This document shows positions 1-8,168 of a stretch of 64,000 nt of DNA, in pieces. The notes below the pieces were generated by a model that saw only the letters and a list, made by a program, of their open reading frames with translations, made no database searches and was not told where the DNA came from. Positions within the stretch are counted from its first letter, which is position 1. Each line of letters opens with the position of its first letter. The translations under genes and the position numbers were made by a program. Origin of the DNA: Kappaphycus alvarezii (lineage: Eukaryota > Rhodophyta > Florideophyceae > Gigartinales > Solieriaceae); assembly GCA_002205965.3 (NCBI GenBank), contig NADL03000635.1:1-64000 (forward strand), in the 5' to 3' direction.

Positions 1-10
1 TAATGATATA

Positions 11-202
11 TTACCTCCACAAACTCTGGACCTGCTTCGTGAACCTTCCGTTTTGGAATGAAAATAGAACTCTTATTAATAGTCGGAAATCTTCTTCAGG
101 TAGCAATGGTCCGTTCAACGTACGAAAACATAGGCATATATTAATGTAGAAATGATGATTACGTGGAGTTCGTAGTAGTCCCGCGTAATCGAGATGATCC
201 AT
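11..202 (-). pseudogene. Start of C-terminal accessory domain 1, copy A
   Basis: The minus strand encodes the first residues of the accessory domain described for copy B (5933-6997), including the CLCFR-LNGP block and the RVLFSFQNGRFT block. In copy A the frame is lost near position 30-60, where one base is missing relative to copy B (TTCG against TTCCG). A second frame change separates it from the integrase tail at about 155-165. The domain is incomplete because the window starts inside it. Confidence 0.75.
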
Positions 203-1265
203 TCCCAGGCCCTTTTTCCTCCCATAGGAATCATTCTATAGTTAAAGATGAGTATGCCCCGTGGTTGCGCATAGTCCTGTGTGAGAAGGAATTCTTCAGG
301 CCTCTGATGGTAAGGGACCAGACGACGTGCATGGATGGCCCTCCTTGATCTCTTCCCTGAGCTTGAACAGAGCTGATAGTGCGGGTGTCTTTCCTCCGTG
401 ACGATGCAAGGGTTCGAGTACTTGGTTTGGAAGGCCGGCCACTTCACAGCCTGCTGCATTGCTTTTCCATGTACTACAAGTACTTTAGAGCCAACTGAAA
501 AGGTTCTGACTGCAGGTTCTGCATCCTTATTTCTTGTCTGTGTTAGCGCGCGGTGTGATCTCCAGCCTTCAGTGGCCAGTAGTTCAACTTCCCTACTCTC
601 TTCATCGATAATATTTGTTTCCATGTCTCTCTGTAACATTCTAGGAGCCCTTCCGTACATTAGCTCGAATGGTGAGCGTCCATTTCTTCCTCTTCTTCGA
701 CGTAGCCGTATAACACTTTTGGTAAGGCATCTTCCCACTGGATTTCATTCTCCGACATAGTTTTCGATATTGCTCGTTTGATGGTTCCAACCATCCTCTC
801 CGCTTTCCCGTTGGACATAGGAGCGTATGCGAGAACGGTCTTCAGCTGAATCCCTTTCTCTTCCAAAAAACGAAGCAGTGAAGTTGCAGTAAAACAAAGG
901 GCGTTATCCGAGATGATCCTTTTTGGAAGACCAAACGGTTCAATTATTTCTTTTTCGATGAATCTCAGTACCACCTCAGCATTTGCCTCCTCAACTGCAA
1001 CTGCTATTGGCCATCCAGTAAGATGTTCCACCCCTATAAGGAGATATTTGTTTCCGGAAGAAGTTTCCTTGAACGGGCCCGCGAAGTCAATTGAGAAGGT
1101 TTCAAAGAGACCGGAAACTGGAAAACTTAGAGTTGTCTTATACTTCCGTATTGGAGTGAATTTTTGGCAGTTGTCGCAGCTTTTCACGAAATTATAGACG
1201 TCCTTATGGATACCGGGCCACCAGAATCTCTCAGTTACGAATTTTTGGTTGTTTCGAGATCCCAA
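115..1265 (-). pseudogene. Ty3 integrase, copy A (two frames)
   Basis: This is the integrase of copy A. The region 660-1265 carries the end of the zinc-binding module (WWPGIHKD, then CDNCQKF) and the DDE core: D in IDFAGPF, D in IISDNALCF and E in NGKAERM. After a one-base change near 705-715 the frame continues in 115-738 with a GPY/F-like module (KWPAFQTKYSNP) and a basic tail. No chromodomain is seen. The frame also shifts at about 1245, which detaches the upstream zinc-binding histidines (in the end of 1235-3223) from the core. Copies B and 3 show that the ancestral frame was continuous here. The breaks may be real or may be base-calling errors. Confidence 0.9.
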
Positions 1266-3223
1266 TGCCCTAGCTCATCATGGAAAGTCCTCAAGATCTT
1301 CATTCTTTCTTTCAAAGGGGCCACTAGTCGGGGACCGGCTTTAGTGTGCCGGAAGAGTTTCCCATTCCACAATGTAAAAGCCTTTTGATTCCTGCGTACC
1401 CAATTTCTGTGTTCAAGATCAACCTTTCTCATTTCTAGTCCATCGAGGAATTTGATCAGTCCGTGAATATTAGCTTCGTACTCGTTATCGTTCGGCAACT
1501 GCAACTCGGCGACTCCGACGATGTCCTCCGAAGCTTTTTCATTTGGAATCAGTGCGTCCCTCAAGCGGGATAGGTAATCGGCAGGCTGATTATTGCGTCC
1601 GGGTCTATACACAATTTCAAACCGATATTCTGCGAAAATGTCGAGCCATCGGGCCAAGCGGTGATGTACATCCTTCTTTTGGAATGCTGTTTTAAGTGCC
1701 TGGTGATCAGTTATCAAGACAAATTTCTCGAGTGATAAAAGGTATACGCGAAACTTTTTCAGCGCGAAGACGACAGCTAGCGCTTCTTTCTCGCAGACTG
1801 AGTATCTCTTTTCCGCATCATTCAGAGTTCGGCTTGCGAATTGAACAGGGTGTAGTCTTCCGTTTTCATCTTTTTGGGACAAAACGGCACCCAAAGACCG
1901 TTCTGAGGCATCTGTCTCCACAACGAATGGTCTCTTGAAATCTGGGTACATGAGAACTGGGGGGACACATAGCTTATCTTTAAGCTCCTGAAATGCAGTT
2001 TCCATTTCCTTGTTCCAGTAAAATTTTCCGTTCTTCGTAGTGCTGGCATGTAACGGTGCTGCAGTCTTGGCGAAATCTTTGATAAATCTTCTGTAATATG
2101 AGGCCAGTCCTAAGAAGCTTCGGACCTCCGTCTTTGAAGCGGGCCTTGGTGCCAACTTTTTTTTTTTCGTTTTCTCTGGATCCACTCTAATTCCCTCTTG
2201 GTCGACGATATGACCGAGTAATTGGATAGAAGTTTTCGCAAAGAAGCATTTGCTCAACTTAATTTTCAAGCTATACTCCGATATCCTCTCCACAACTGTC
2301 TTGACGTGCGAGATGTGCTGATCCAATGTTTCTGAGAATATGACGACATCATCGATATAGACTCTTGCGAATGGAAGTCCTTTCAAAACCTCGTTCATCA
2401 TTCTTTGGAATGTAGCTGGTGCATTCATGAGACCAAAAGGCATCACTTCGAACCTGAACGTACCGGCTTTGCTGGTAAAGGTTGTTTTTTCCTTACATTT
2501 TTCATCCAATGGAATCTGCCAATAGCCAGTGTAAAGGTCAATTGAGGTGAAATATCTCCCGTCCTTCAGGTCCTCGAGGATCTCCTCCATGTTCGGAATC
2601 GGAAATCGATCGGGTATCATTCTCTGGTTCAGTTGTCGGTAATCGACGCAAAAACGCAGCTTTCCATCCTTCTTTGGTGCGACCACAACTGGAAACGACC
2701 ATGGGGATGAAACTGGTCGAATAATATCATTTTTCAGCATACTTGTAACATTTTCTGAGATAAATTGGTCATATTTTGGCGGTTGACGTCTAGGCTTGTG
2801 GTAAATCGGTTGAGTGTCGGTAAGTTCGAACGAGTGAGTAACCGGTACACTTGCTTGTCTTAAATCTGAAACGCTCCATGCAATTACTTCGGAAGATGTT
2901 AACATGTCGGATATTTTCAGTGAGGCGGGGGCGGGAAGGTGCTGCACTTTTCCTTGGATTTCTGCCATTTGGCGCCCTTTTTCTTCTTGATCCTCAACCT
3001 CAATATTTTGAAGGACCTCTTCCGTCGTGCTCACATCTTCATATATGGAATTCGACGTATTCTTATTTTCTTTGCAAAGGTAATCTTCTTTCATGCTCCG
3101 AATTCTGTCCTTTGATTCGATATCATCGCAAAAAGAAACACATTCGGGTTTCAAACTTATCCTAGAATTCCAGTCGTCATCTGTTTCAAACCCGGAATCA
3201 TAATCGTCCCATGCCATGTTCAT
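1235..3223 (-). CDS. pol: Ty3 pol: reverse transcriptase-RNase H, copy A
   Basis: The 662-residue frame begins at an ATG at 3223 that overlaps the TAA of the upstream frame (TAATG). It opens with an acidic region (residues 1-90), followed by the RT fingers and palm: PKKDGKLRFCVDYRQLN, then MPFGLMNAPATFQRMM and the catalytic YIDDVVIF. Next come the thumb (FLGLASYYRRFI) and RNase H (TDASERSLGAVLSQ, ITDHQALKTAF). The frame ends inside the integrase zinc-binding module (FHDELGHW). It copies element RNA into DNA inside the particle. The length is normal for RT plus RNase H. A K-rich run (KKKKL) at 2157-2171 replaces KKIKL of copy B. The frame is lost at about 1245. Confidence 0.93.
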   Translation of the reverse strand: MNMAWDDYDSGFETDDDWNSRISLKPECVSFCDDIESKDRIRSMKEDYLCKENKNTSNSIYEDVSTTEEVLQNIEVEDQEEKGRQMAEIQGKVQHLPAPASLKISDMLTSSEVIAWSVSDLRQASVPVTHSFELTDTQPIYHKPRRQPPKYDQFISENVTSMLKNDIIRPVSSPWSFPVVVAPKKDGKLRFCVDYRQLNQRMIPDRFPIPNMEEILEDLKDGRYFTSIDLYTGYWQIPLDEKCKEKTTFTSKAGTFRFEVMPFGLMNAPATFQRMMNEVLKGLPFARVYIDDVVIFSETLDQHISHVKTVVERISEYSLKIKLSKCFFAKTSIQLLGHIVDQEGIRVDPEKTKKKKLAPRPASKTEVRSFLGLASYYRRFIKDFAKTAAPLHASTTKNGKFYWNKEMETAFQELKDKLCVPPVLMYPDFKRPFVVETDASERSLGAVLSQKDENGRLHPVQFASRTLNDAEKRYSVCEKEALAVVFALKKFRVYLLSLEKFVLITDHQALKTAFQKKDVHHRLARWLDIFAEYRFEIVYRPGRNNQPADYLSRLRDALIPNEKASEDIVGVAELQLPNDNEYEANIHGLIKFLDGLEMRKVDLEHRNWVRRNQKAFTLWNGKLFRHTKAGPRLVAPLKERMKILRTFHDELGHWDLETTKNS

Positions 3224-3385
3224 TACCCCCGAGGGTACCCTTTTCCACTTCCGAAAGTGTTAGTTGGTTCCGAATCTTCGCTGTCATAGCTAGAAGTGAA
3301 ATCTTCACTGTCCGTTTCTTTTAAATCTTCAGGATGCGTGCTTTTGTCGAAATCCAGGGGCATCTTCACGGTTCTGCCGTCAATA

Positions 3386-5224
3386 TTAACTGAAACCATT
3401 TGTTGCCCAAGTCAATGCATGTCCTAGTCTTTCCATGGGGCAGCCAATGATTGCATCGAAAGGGAGATCCGGCATGACAAGAAAGTCTACATCAACTTTA
3501 GAGTCCCCAAAGAACACGGAAACCTTGTCAACAGTGCCCATGCATTTTGAGACGGTTCCATCCGCTACAGTTATTTTTCGAGTCGTTGGAGTAATTTCGA
3601 GACCTAGATCTGTCACCAAAGTTTCTGAAATGAGGTTTGGAACAGCACCCGAATCGAAGAGAGCTTGGGTTTTCATACCCAATACTTTGACTGGTACCAG
3701 CTTAAGACGTCTTGGTGCTGTCGAGGCCGATTGAAGAAACAGTTTCTTACCCTTAGCGGACTTATTAGACCTGATAATTTTTTTGAGTTCTTTTCTCGCA
3801 TCCTCTGCGTCGCCCCTCAAAAGTTGACCAAACGTTATCCCAGTTGGGGCCGATGCAAGCTCAGCCACCAAATTGTACCTCTTCACATACTCTAGTACGT
3901 CCTTAGAGATACTCTTAACTTTCTTACTCTTTTTCGTCTTCTTGGCCGGAGTGACTCCCACTCCTGGAACAACTTGATCAGACCTCTTGGTTCGAGGAGG
4001 TACAGGTGCTGGGATATGCTCCAGCATTCCATACTCTAGCCTAGGTTTCTTCGATAAAATGTTCCCTTCCCCATCCCTTTTTGTCACATTGACTTGACTA
4101 ATCTCTTCAGCGATGGATACGTTACCGGCATCCGTCAACCTTTGATCCCTTCTATTTTGTAAGATTTTCACCTCTGGTCCTGACTCACTCCTTGCTTCCG
4201 ATAAATTTGCTCTTCTGTTGTCTTTAGACCAGCAGTTACTTTCATGATGCCCATATCGACCGCACTTTGCACAACGAGTGTTTCTATGTGGATTATCAGG
4301 ACACCTGTTTGCAAAGTGTCCAGGCTTGTGACAGTAAGAACAGACTTCTGCGGCCTTAGGGGCCCCAGACTGGTTCTTCTTAATGGTAAGAGTAAGGCTT
4401 TCCAACTGCGAGGTTATCATGTCAAGTCGATTATCGAATCGGGTTTCCAACCTTTCTTCCAAGTTTTTGACATCGCTCCTGACAGATTCTAATGCCGCTG
4501 CACTAGTAGCCGGCCTTTGATAATTCTTTTCAGGATGTACGATAGACATCGATGTGCGGGTTTCCCTCGGTACCTCACTCAGTGACTGAAACGTCTCCGA
4601 ATTTTTGACAAATTCTACTATGGTACCCTTCAGTTCATCAAAAGTGTGAGGGCCCTTGATGAGGAGGAAATCGGAGAGCCGCTTATCCCCCATAGCCGCC
4701 TTACGCAGCATTCCGTACTTGGCTTGGGCGTTGAACCCAGCCTTTTCATAAAGATCACACAAGTACACCAATGAGCTTAACAAATCGTCGAAGTTGAGCC
4801 GGGCCTCTATGGCGGTACGAATCATCTCATCTGGTTCTACCTCCTTAGCATACTCTTTCACAAGCCACTCACATACCTCACCGAAGTTACGCCCATTCCC
4901 GTTAAGAGACCACCCGTCGATAAACTTGGACTTATATTTGTGCTTTGCGTCACCATGAAGATAGGCGAAGATACTTGCGGCCTTCTCTTCATCGCCCTTC
5001 TCTCGCATCACAACGTTGACATATGTGTAAAGAAACTCCTCAACGTCTTCAGTCTTGCCCCTGTGAACGTTATACGAGCAGCGTTGAGATCCATGATTAC
5101 AGAAAAGAAATCCCCCGAAGTGTTCCTTACTACTGCTCAACTCGAATACCTCGGGTGCAACCCCCTCCACAAGAGTACCAAATGATAGGGGTAAATCGGC
5201 GGGGGAAGAGATCCTCAGAACCAA
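3386..5224 (-). CDS. gag: Ty3 gag-protease, copy A (frame disturbed at both ends)
   Basis: This 612-residue frame encodes capsid-like Gag (the helical YTYVNVV / EKAASIFAYL / EWLVKEYAKEV region), a coiled-coil-like stretch, two CCHC zinc knuckles (CSYCHKPGHFANRC and CAKCGRYGHHESNC), a basic KKTKKSKKVK region and an aspartic protease with LFDSGAVPNLIS. By comparison with copy 3 the natural Gag start is probably the ATG at 5094. Copies A and B both lack one base just after it, so the open frame instead runs in from the LTR. The 3' end also changes frame at about 3400-3440. The following acidic linker is read in another frame down to the TAATG at 3221-3225. Confidence 0.9.
   Translation of the reverse strand: MVLRISSPADLPLSFGTLVEGVAPEVFELSSSKEHFGGFLFCNHGSQRCSYNVHRGKTEDVEEFLYTYVNVVMREKGDEEKAASIFAYLHGDAKHKYKSKFIDGWSLNGNGRNFGEVCEWLVKEYAKEVEPDEMIRTAIEARLNFDDLLSSLVYLCDLYEKAGFNAQAKYGMLRKAAMGDKRLSDFLLIKGPHTFDELKGTIVEFVKNSETFQSLSEVPRETRTSMSIVHPEKNYQRPATSAAALESVRSDVKNLEERLETRFDNRLDMITSQLESLTLTIKKNQSGAPKAAEVCSYCHKPGHFANRCPDNPHRNTRCAKCGRYGHHESNCWSKDNRRANLSEARSESGPEVKILQNRRDQRLTDAGNVSIAEEISQVNVTKRDGEGNILSKKPRLEYGMLEHIPAPVPPRTKRSDQVVPGVGVTPAKKTKKSKKVKSISKDVLEYVKRYNLVAELASAPTGITFGQLLRGDAEDARKELKKIIRSNKSAKGKKLFLQSASTAPRRLKLVPVKVLGMKTQALFDSGAVPNLISETLVTDLGLEITPTTRKITVADGTVSKCMGTVDKVSVFFGDSKVDVDFLVMPDLPFDAIIGCPMERLGHALTWATNGFS
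5163..5180 (-). other. Primer binding site, copy A
   Basis: Two bases inside the LTR end, the minus strand reads TGGTACTCTTGTGGAGGG. The TGG start is what pairing with a tRNA 3' CCA requires. The same 18 bases sit at the same place in copies B and 3. I cannot name the tRNA. Confidence 0.65.
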
Positions 5225-5899
5225 TTACCCTGAGAAGGAGGTGTTGCGAGCGACAAAAGTGCTGCCGTGGTATTGTTGAACGAACAAAAGGGAGTGTATA
5301 TAGAAGAGAGTTGAGAAGCTACAAGCAAGTATAAAAGGGGCAGGGTCTACCACCGACGCTCTGCGACTAGCGTAAGAAAAAGTTTTCTTGGGTCTGAAGT
5401 TGACTCTCAACTTCCTACTACTCGGGACTTGGCTTGAAGTTGTCTGCCAACTTGCTTCACCTCCACTAAAGGAAGCAGTTTACTCGGCTTATATAGACTT
5501 TTGGCTACCCCAAAAGTCTCAACAAACATACTAATAACCATAAAATGTATTCACGGTAATCGTGTGAACCAGAGAGACTATTAGAAGATATTTCCTCAAG
5601 GTAAATATCTAGGTGCCATACCCATGCCAGCCACCATCGGCCAGGGGTGGGAATTGATGTGGCCATTATATAGACCTTTCAGAGCTACTTGTAGTATCAC
5701 CCACAACCTGGAACTGTACTGACATCTACTATGACAGCGTGTCCTAAAATGAAAAAATCAACCGACGAATTTGCCACACTCACCCAAATTAAAAATATCT
5801 TGCAAATTCAAAAACTGTAAAAATATCTTCCCAATTCCGATACTGTATACAATCATGGTCCTCATCTAGATTTTTTCGTGTGCGAATTTGCGCACATCA
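5183..5899 (-). repeat. Family I LTR shared by copies A and B (717 bp)
   Basis: On the minus strand the LTR starts TGATGTGCGC and ends CCCTATCA, so it has TG...CA ends inside a short TGAT/ATCA inverted repeat. The left boundary is set by the adjacent primer site of copy A. The right boundary is set by the alignment of the TGATGTGCGC end with the other LTRs. It contains a TATA box and two hairpins. It is the 5' LTR of copy A and the 3' LTR of copy B at once. There is no host DNA or second LTR between the two elements. Compared with the LTR at 11980-12697 it differs mostly by single-base indels. Confidence 0.93.
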
Positions 5900-5913
5900 C
5901 GCCCTCTCGCTCA
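5900..5913 (-). other. Polypurine-type tract, copy B
   Basis: Immediately upstream of the 3' LTR (element orientation) the sequence is GAGCGAGAGGGCG, which is purine-rich. The equivalent in copy 3 is at 58617-58629. By position this is the expected site for plus-strand priming. It is less pure than a classical tract. Confidence 0.5.
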
Positions 5914-5932
5914 AGACGAACGTCCCGACTCG

Positions 5933-6997
5933 TCACTGCTCTTCTTCTGCTTCCGTTAGTGTTCGCTGTCTTATTGATAAAATGTATGGTCTCTCAAACG
6001 GGTACGGATGCAACTGATTACCAATATGATGCTCTAAAAAGTAGGTTCGCATTACTGGTACCTCACTTTGTAGCATAGCCTCATATATTGGTTTGATCAC
6101 ATCGAGGTGGGGTTGAATACATTCTTCTTCCGTGACTCTTCCGAATCTTCCAAGAGTGAAAAAATATATGTGATATGCAAACTCTTCTGGAAGATGCCGG
6201 AGGAATGGATGTCGATAAGAAAAGAAGACGCGCATCATCAAGAACGAATCTTCGTAAGATAAGTGCGGTCCATGTAGCGCCCTAAAACATAAACAGATGC
6301 TTATCATGAAATAAGAAATGACCTGCGCATCGTTCGCATCCTCGGAGATATTGCGCAGCCAAAAAGATAATCTTCTTCTTCCGACTGTATGCTGTGCATG
6401 GTTGTGAAGCAGAGCTAGAGATGAAGTTGTGGTGGACGGTCCCGATGAATGGCCGCGACCAGCTCCTGACGTACTGGGACCTGCACGAGGTCCTCTCGGG
6501 GGACGACCGGAACCTCTTCTGGGCGGGTTGTTGTCTCCTGAAGGTCCTCCTCTGGTCATCATCACTGCTTCAGGAGGATCCTCGCCGCCTCCAACGTTCC
6601 CAATTTGTGGCGGAGAAACGTAAGGTTCCCATAGAGGATACGGGACCAGCCTGTATTCCATATCCGGGGGTAAGGCGTAACCTCTCAGTCGCACGTCTTG
6701 GTTGTTCTTGAGAAATACGTAAATTGGACGGATAATATTCAGATACGTTTGCGACAAGTCTCCAGCAGCTACCATTCCATATCTTCCTATAGAGTAATGA
6801 TATATTACCTCCACAAACTCTGGACCTGCTTCCGTGAACCTTCCGTTTTGGAATGAAAATAGAACTCTTATTAATAGTCGGAAATCTTCTTCAGGTAGCA
6901 ATGGTCCGTTCAACGTACGAAAACATAGGCATATATTAATGTAGAAATGGATGATTACGTGGAGTTCGTAGTAGTCCCGCGTAACGAGATGATCCAT
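5933..6997 (-). CDS. C-terminal accessory protein with duplicated domain, copy B
   Basis: This 354-residue frame follows the integrase and reaches to just before the 3' LTR. In copy 3 the equivalent sequence is fused in frame to the integrase tail (AWEWIISITRDYYE), so its ATG at 6997 may not be a true start. It holds two related domains of about 110 residues: roughly residues 13-135 and 220-350. Both show ICLCFR-L-GP, then ED, RV-FFS or RVLFS, GR-G-V, PIY and PYP in the same order. A linker rich in Pro, Gly, Arg and Ser lies between them. I do not recognise the domain. It is not a chromodomain, and no signal peptide or clear envelope-like membrane anchor is visible. Role unknown. Confidence 0.8.
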   Translation of the reverse strand: MDHLVTRDYYELHVIIHFYINICLCFRTLNGPLLPEEDFRLLIRVLFSFQNGRFTEAGPEFVEVIYHYSIGRYGMVAAGDLSQTYLNIIRPIYVFLKNNQDVRLRGYALPPDMEYRLVPYPLWEPYVSPPQIGNVGGGEDPPEAVMMTRGGPSGDNNPPRRGSGRPPRGPRAGPSTSGAGRGHSSGPSTTTSSLALLHNHAQHTVGRRRLSFWLRNISEDANDAQVISYFMISICLCFRALHGPHLSYEDSFLMMRVFFSYRHPFLRHLPEEFAYHIYFFTLGRFGRVTEEECIQPHLDVIKPIYEAMLQSEVPVMRTYFLEHHIGNQLHPYPFERPYILSIRQRTLTEAEEEQ

Positions 6998-8168
6998 TCC
7001 CAGGCCCTTTTTCCTCCCATAGGAATCATTCTATAGTTAAAGATGAGTATGCCCCGTGGTTGCGCATAGTCCTGTGTGAGAAGGAATTCTTCAGGCCTCT
7101 GATGGTAAGGGACCAGACGACGTGCATGGATGGCCCTCCTTGATCTCTTCCCTGAGCTTGAACAGAGCTGATAGTGCGGGTGTCTTTCCTCCGTGACGAT
7201 GCAAGGGTTCGAGTACTTGGTTTGGAAGGCCGGCCACTTCACAGCCTGCTGCATTGCTTTTCCATGTACTACAAGTACTTTAGAGCCAACTGAAAAGGTT
7301 CTGACTGCAGGTTCTGCATCCTTATTTCTTGTCTGTGTTAGCGCGCGGTGTGATCTCCAGCCTTCGGTGGCCAGTAGTTCAACTTCCCTACTCTCTTCAT
7401 CGATAATATTTGTTTCCATGTCTCTCTGTAACATTCTAGGAGCCCTTCCGTACATTAGCTCGAATGGTGAGCGTCCATTTCTTCCTCTTCTTCGACGGTA
7501 GCCGTATAACACTTTTGGTAAGGCATCTTCCCACTGGATTTCATTCTCCACATAGTTTTCGATATTGCTCGTTTGATGGTTCCAACCATCCTCTCCGCTT
7601 TCCCGTTGGACATAGGAGCGTATGCGAGAACGGTCTTCAGCTGAATCCCTTTCTCTTCCAAAAAACGAAGCAGTGAAGTTGCAGTAAAACAAAGGGCGTT
7701 ATCCGAGATGATCCTTTTTGGAAGACCAAACGGTTCAATTATTTCTTTTTCGATGAATCTCAGTACCACCTCAGCATTTGCCTCCTCGACTGCAACTGCT
7801 ATTGGCCATCCAGTAAGATGTTCCACCCCTATAAGGAGATATTTGTTTCCGGAAGAAGTTTCCTTGAACGGGCCCGCGAAGTCAATTGAGAAGGTTTCAA
7901 AGAGACCGGAAACTGGAAAACTTAGAGTTGTCTTATACTTCCGTATTGGAGTGAATTTTTGGCAGTTGTCGCAGCTTTTCACGAAATTATAGACGTCCTT
8001 ATGGATACCGGGCCACCAGAATCTCTCAGTTACGAATTTTTTGGTTGTTTCGAGATCCCAATGCCCTAGCTCATCATGGAAAGTCCTCAAGATCTTCATT
8101 CTTTCTTTCAAAGGGGCCACTAGTCGGGGACCGGCTTTAGTGTGCCGGAAGAGTTTCCCATTCCACAA
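6955..8168 (-). pseudogene. Ty3 integrase, copy B (two frames)
   Basis: The frame 7455-8168 carries the zinc-binding module (FHDELGHW, WWPGIHKD, CDNCQKF) and the catalytic core (IDFAGPF, IISDNALCF, NGKAERM). At about 7548-7555 one base is missing relative to copy A (CTCCACAT against CTCCGACAT). The downstream part then continues in 6955-7692 with the GPY/F-like KWPAFQTKYSNP module and a basic tail. The first ~45 residues of that lower ORF are out of frame and should be ignored. It would integrate the element cDNA if the frame were restored naturally or if the break is a base-calling error. Confidence 0.9.

Larger units (their letters stand above)
1..5899 (-). mobile_element. Ty3-type LTR retrotransposon, copy A (3' part cut by window start)
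   Basis: Read on the minus strand this copy runs from its 5' LTR (5183-5899) through primer site, gag-protease, RT-RNase H and integrase into the C-terminal accessory region, where the window begins. The order protease-RT-RNase H-integrase is the Ty3 order, not the copia order. It is almost identical to copy B along its whole length. The differences are mainly single-base insertions and deletions, several in base runs, for example a long T run near 2157-2171. Its 5' LTR also serves as the 3' LTR of copy B. Its own 3' LTR lies outside the window. Confidence 0.95.
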
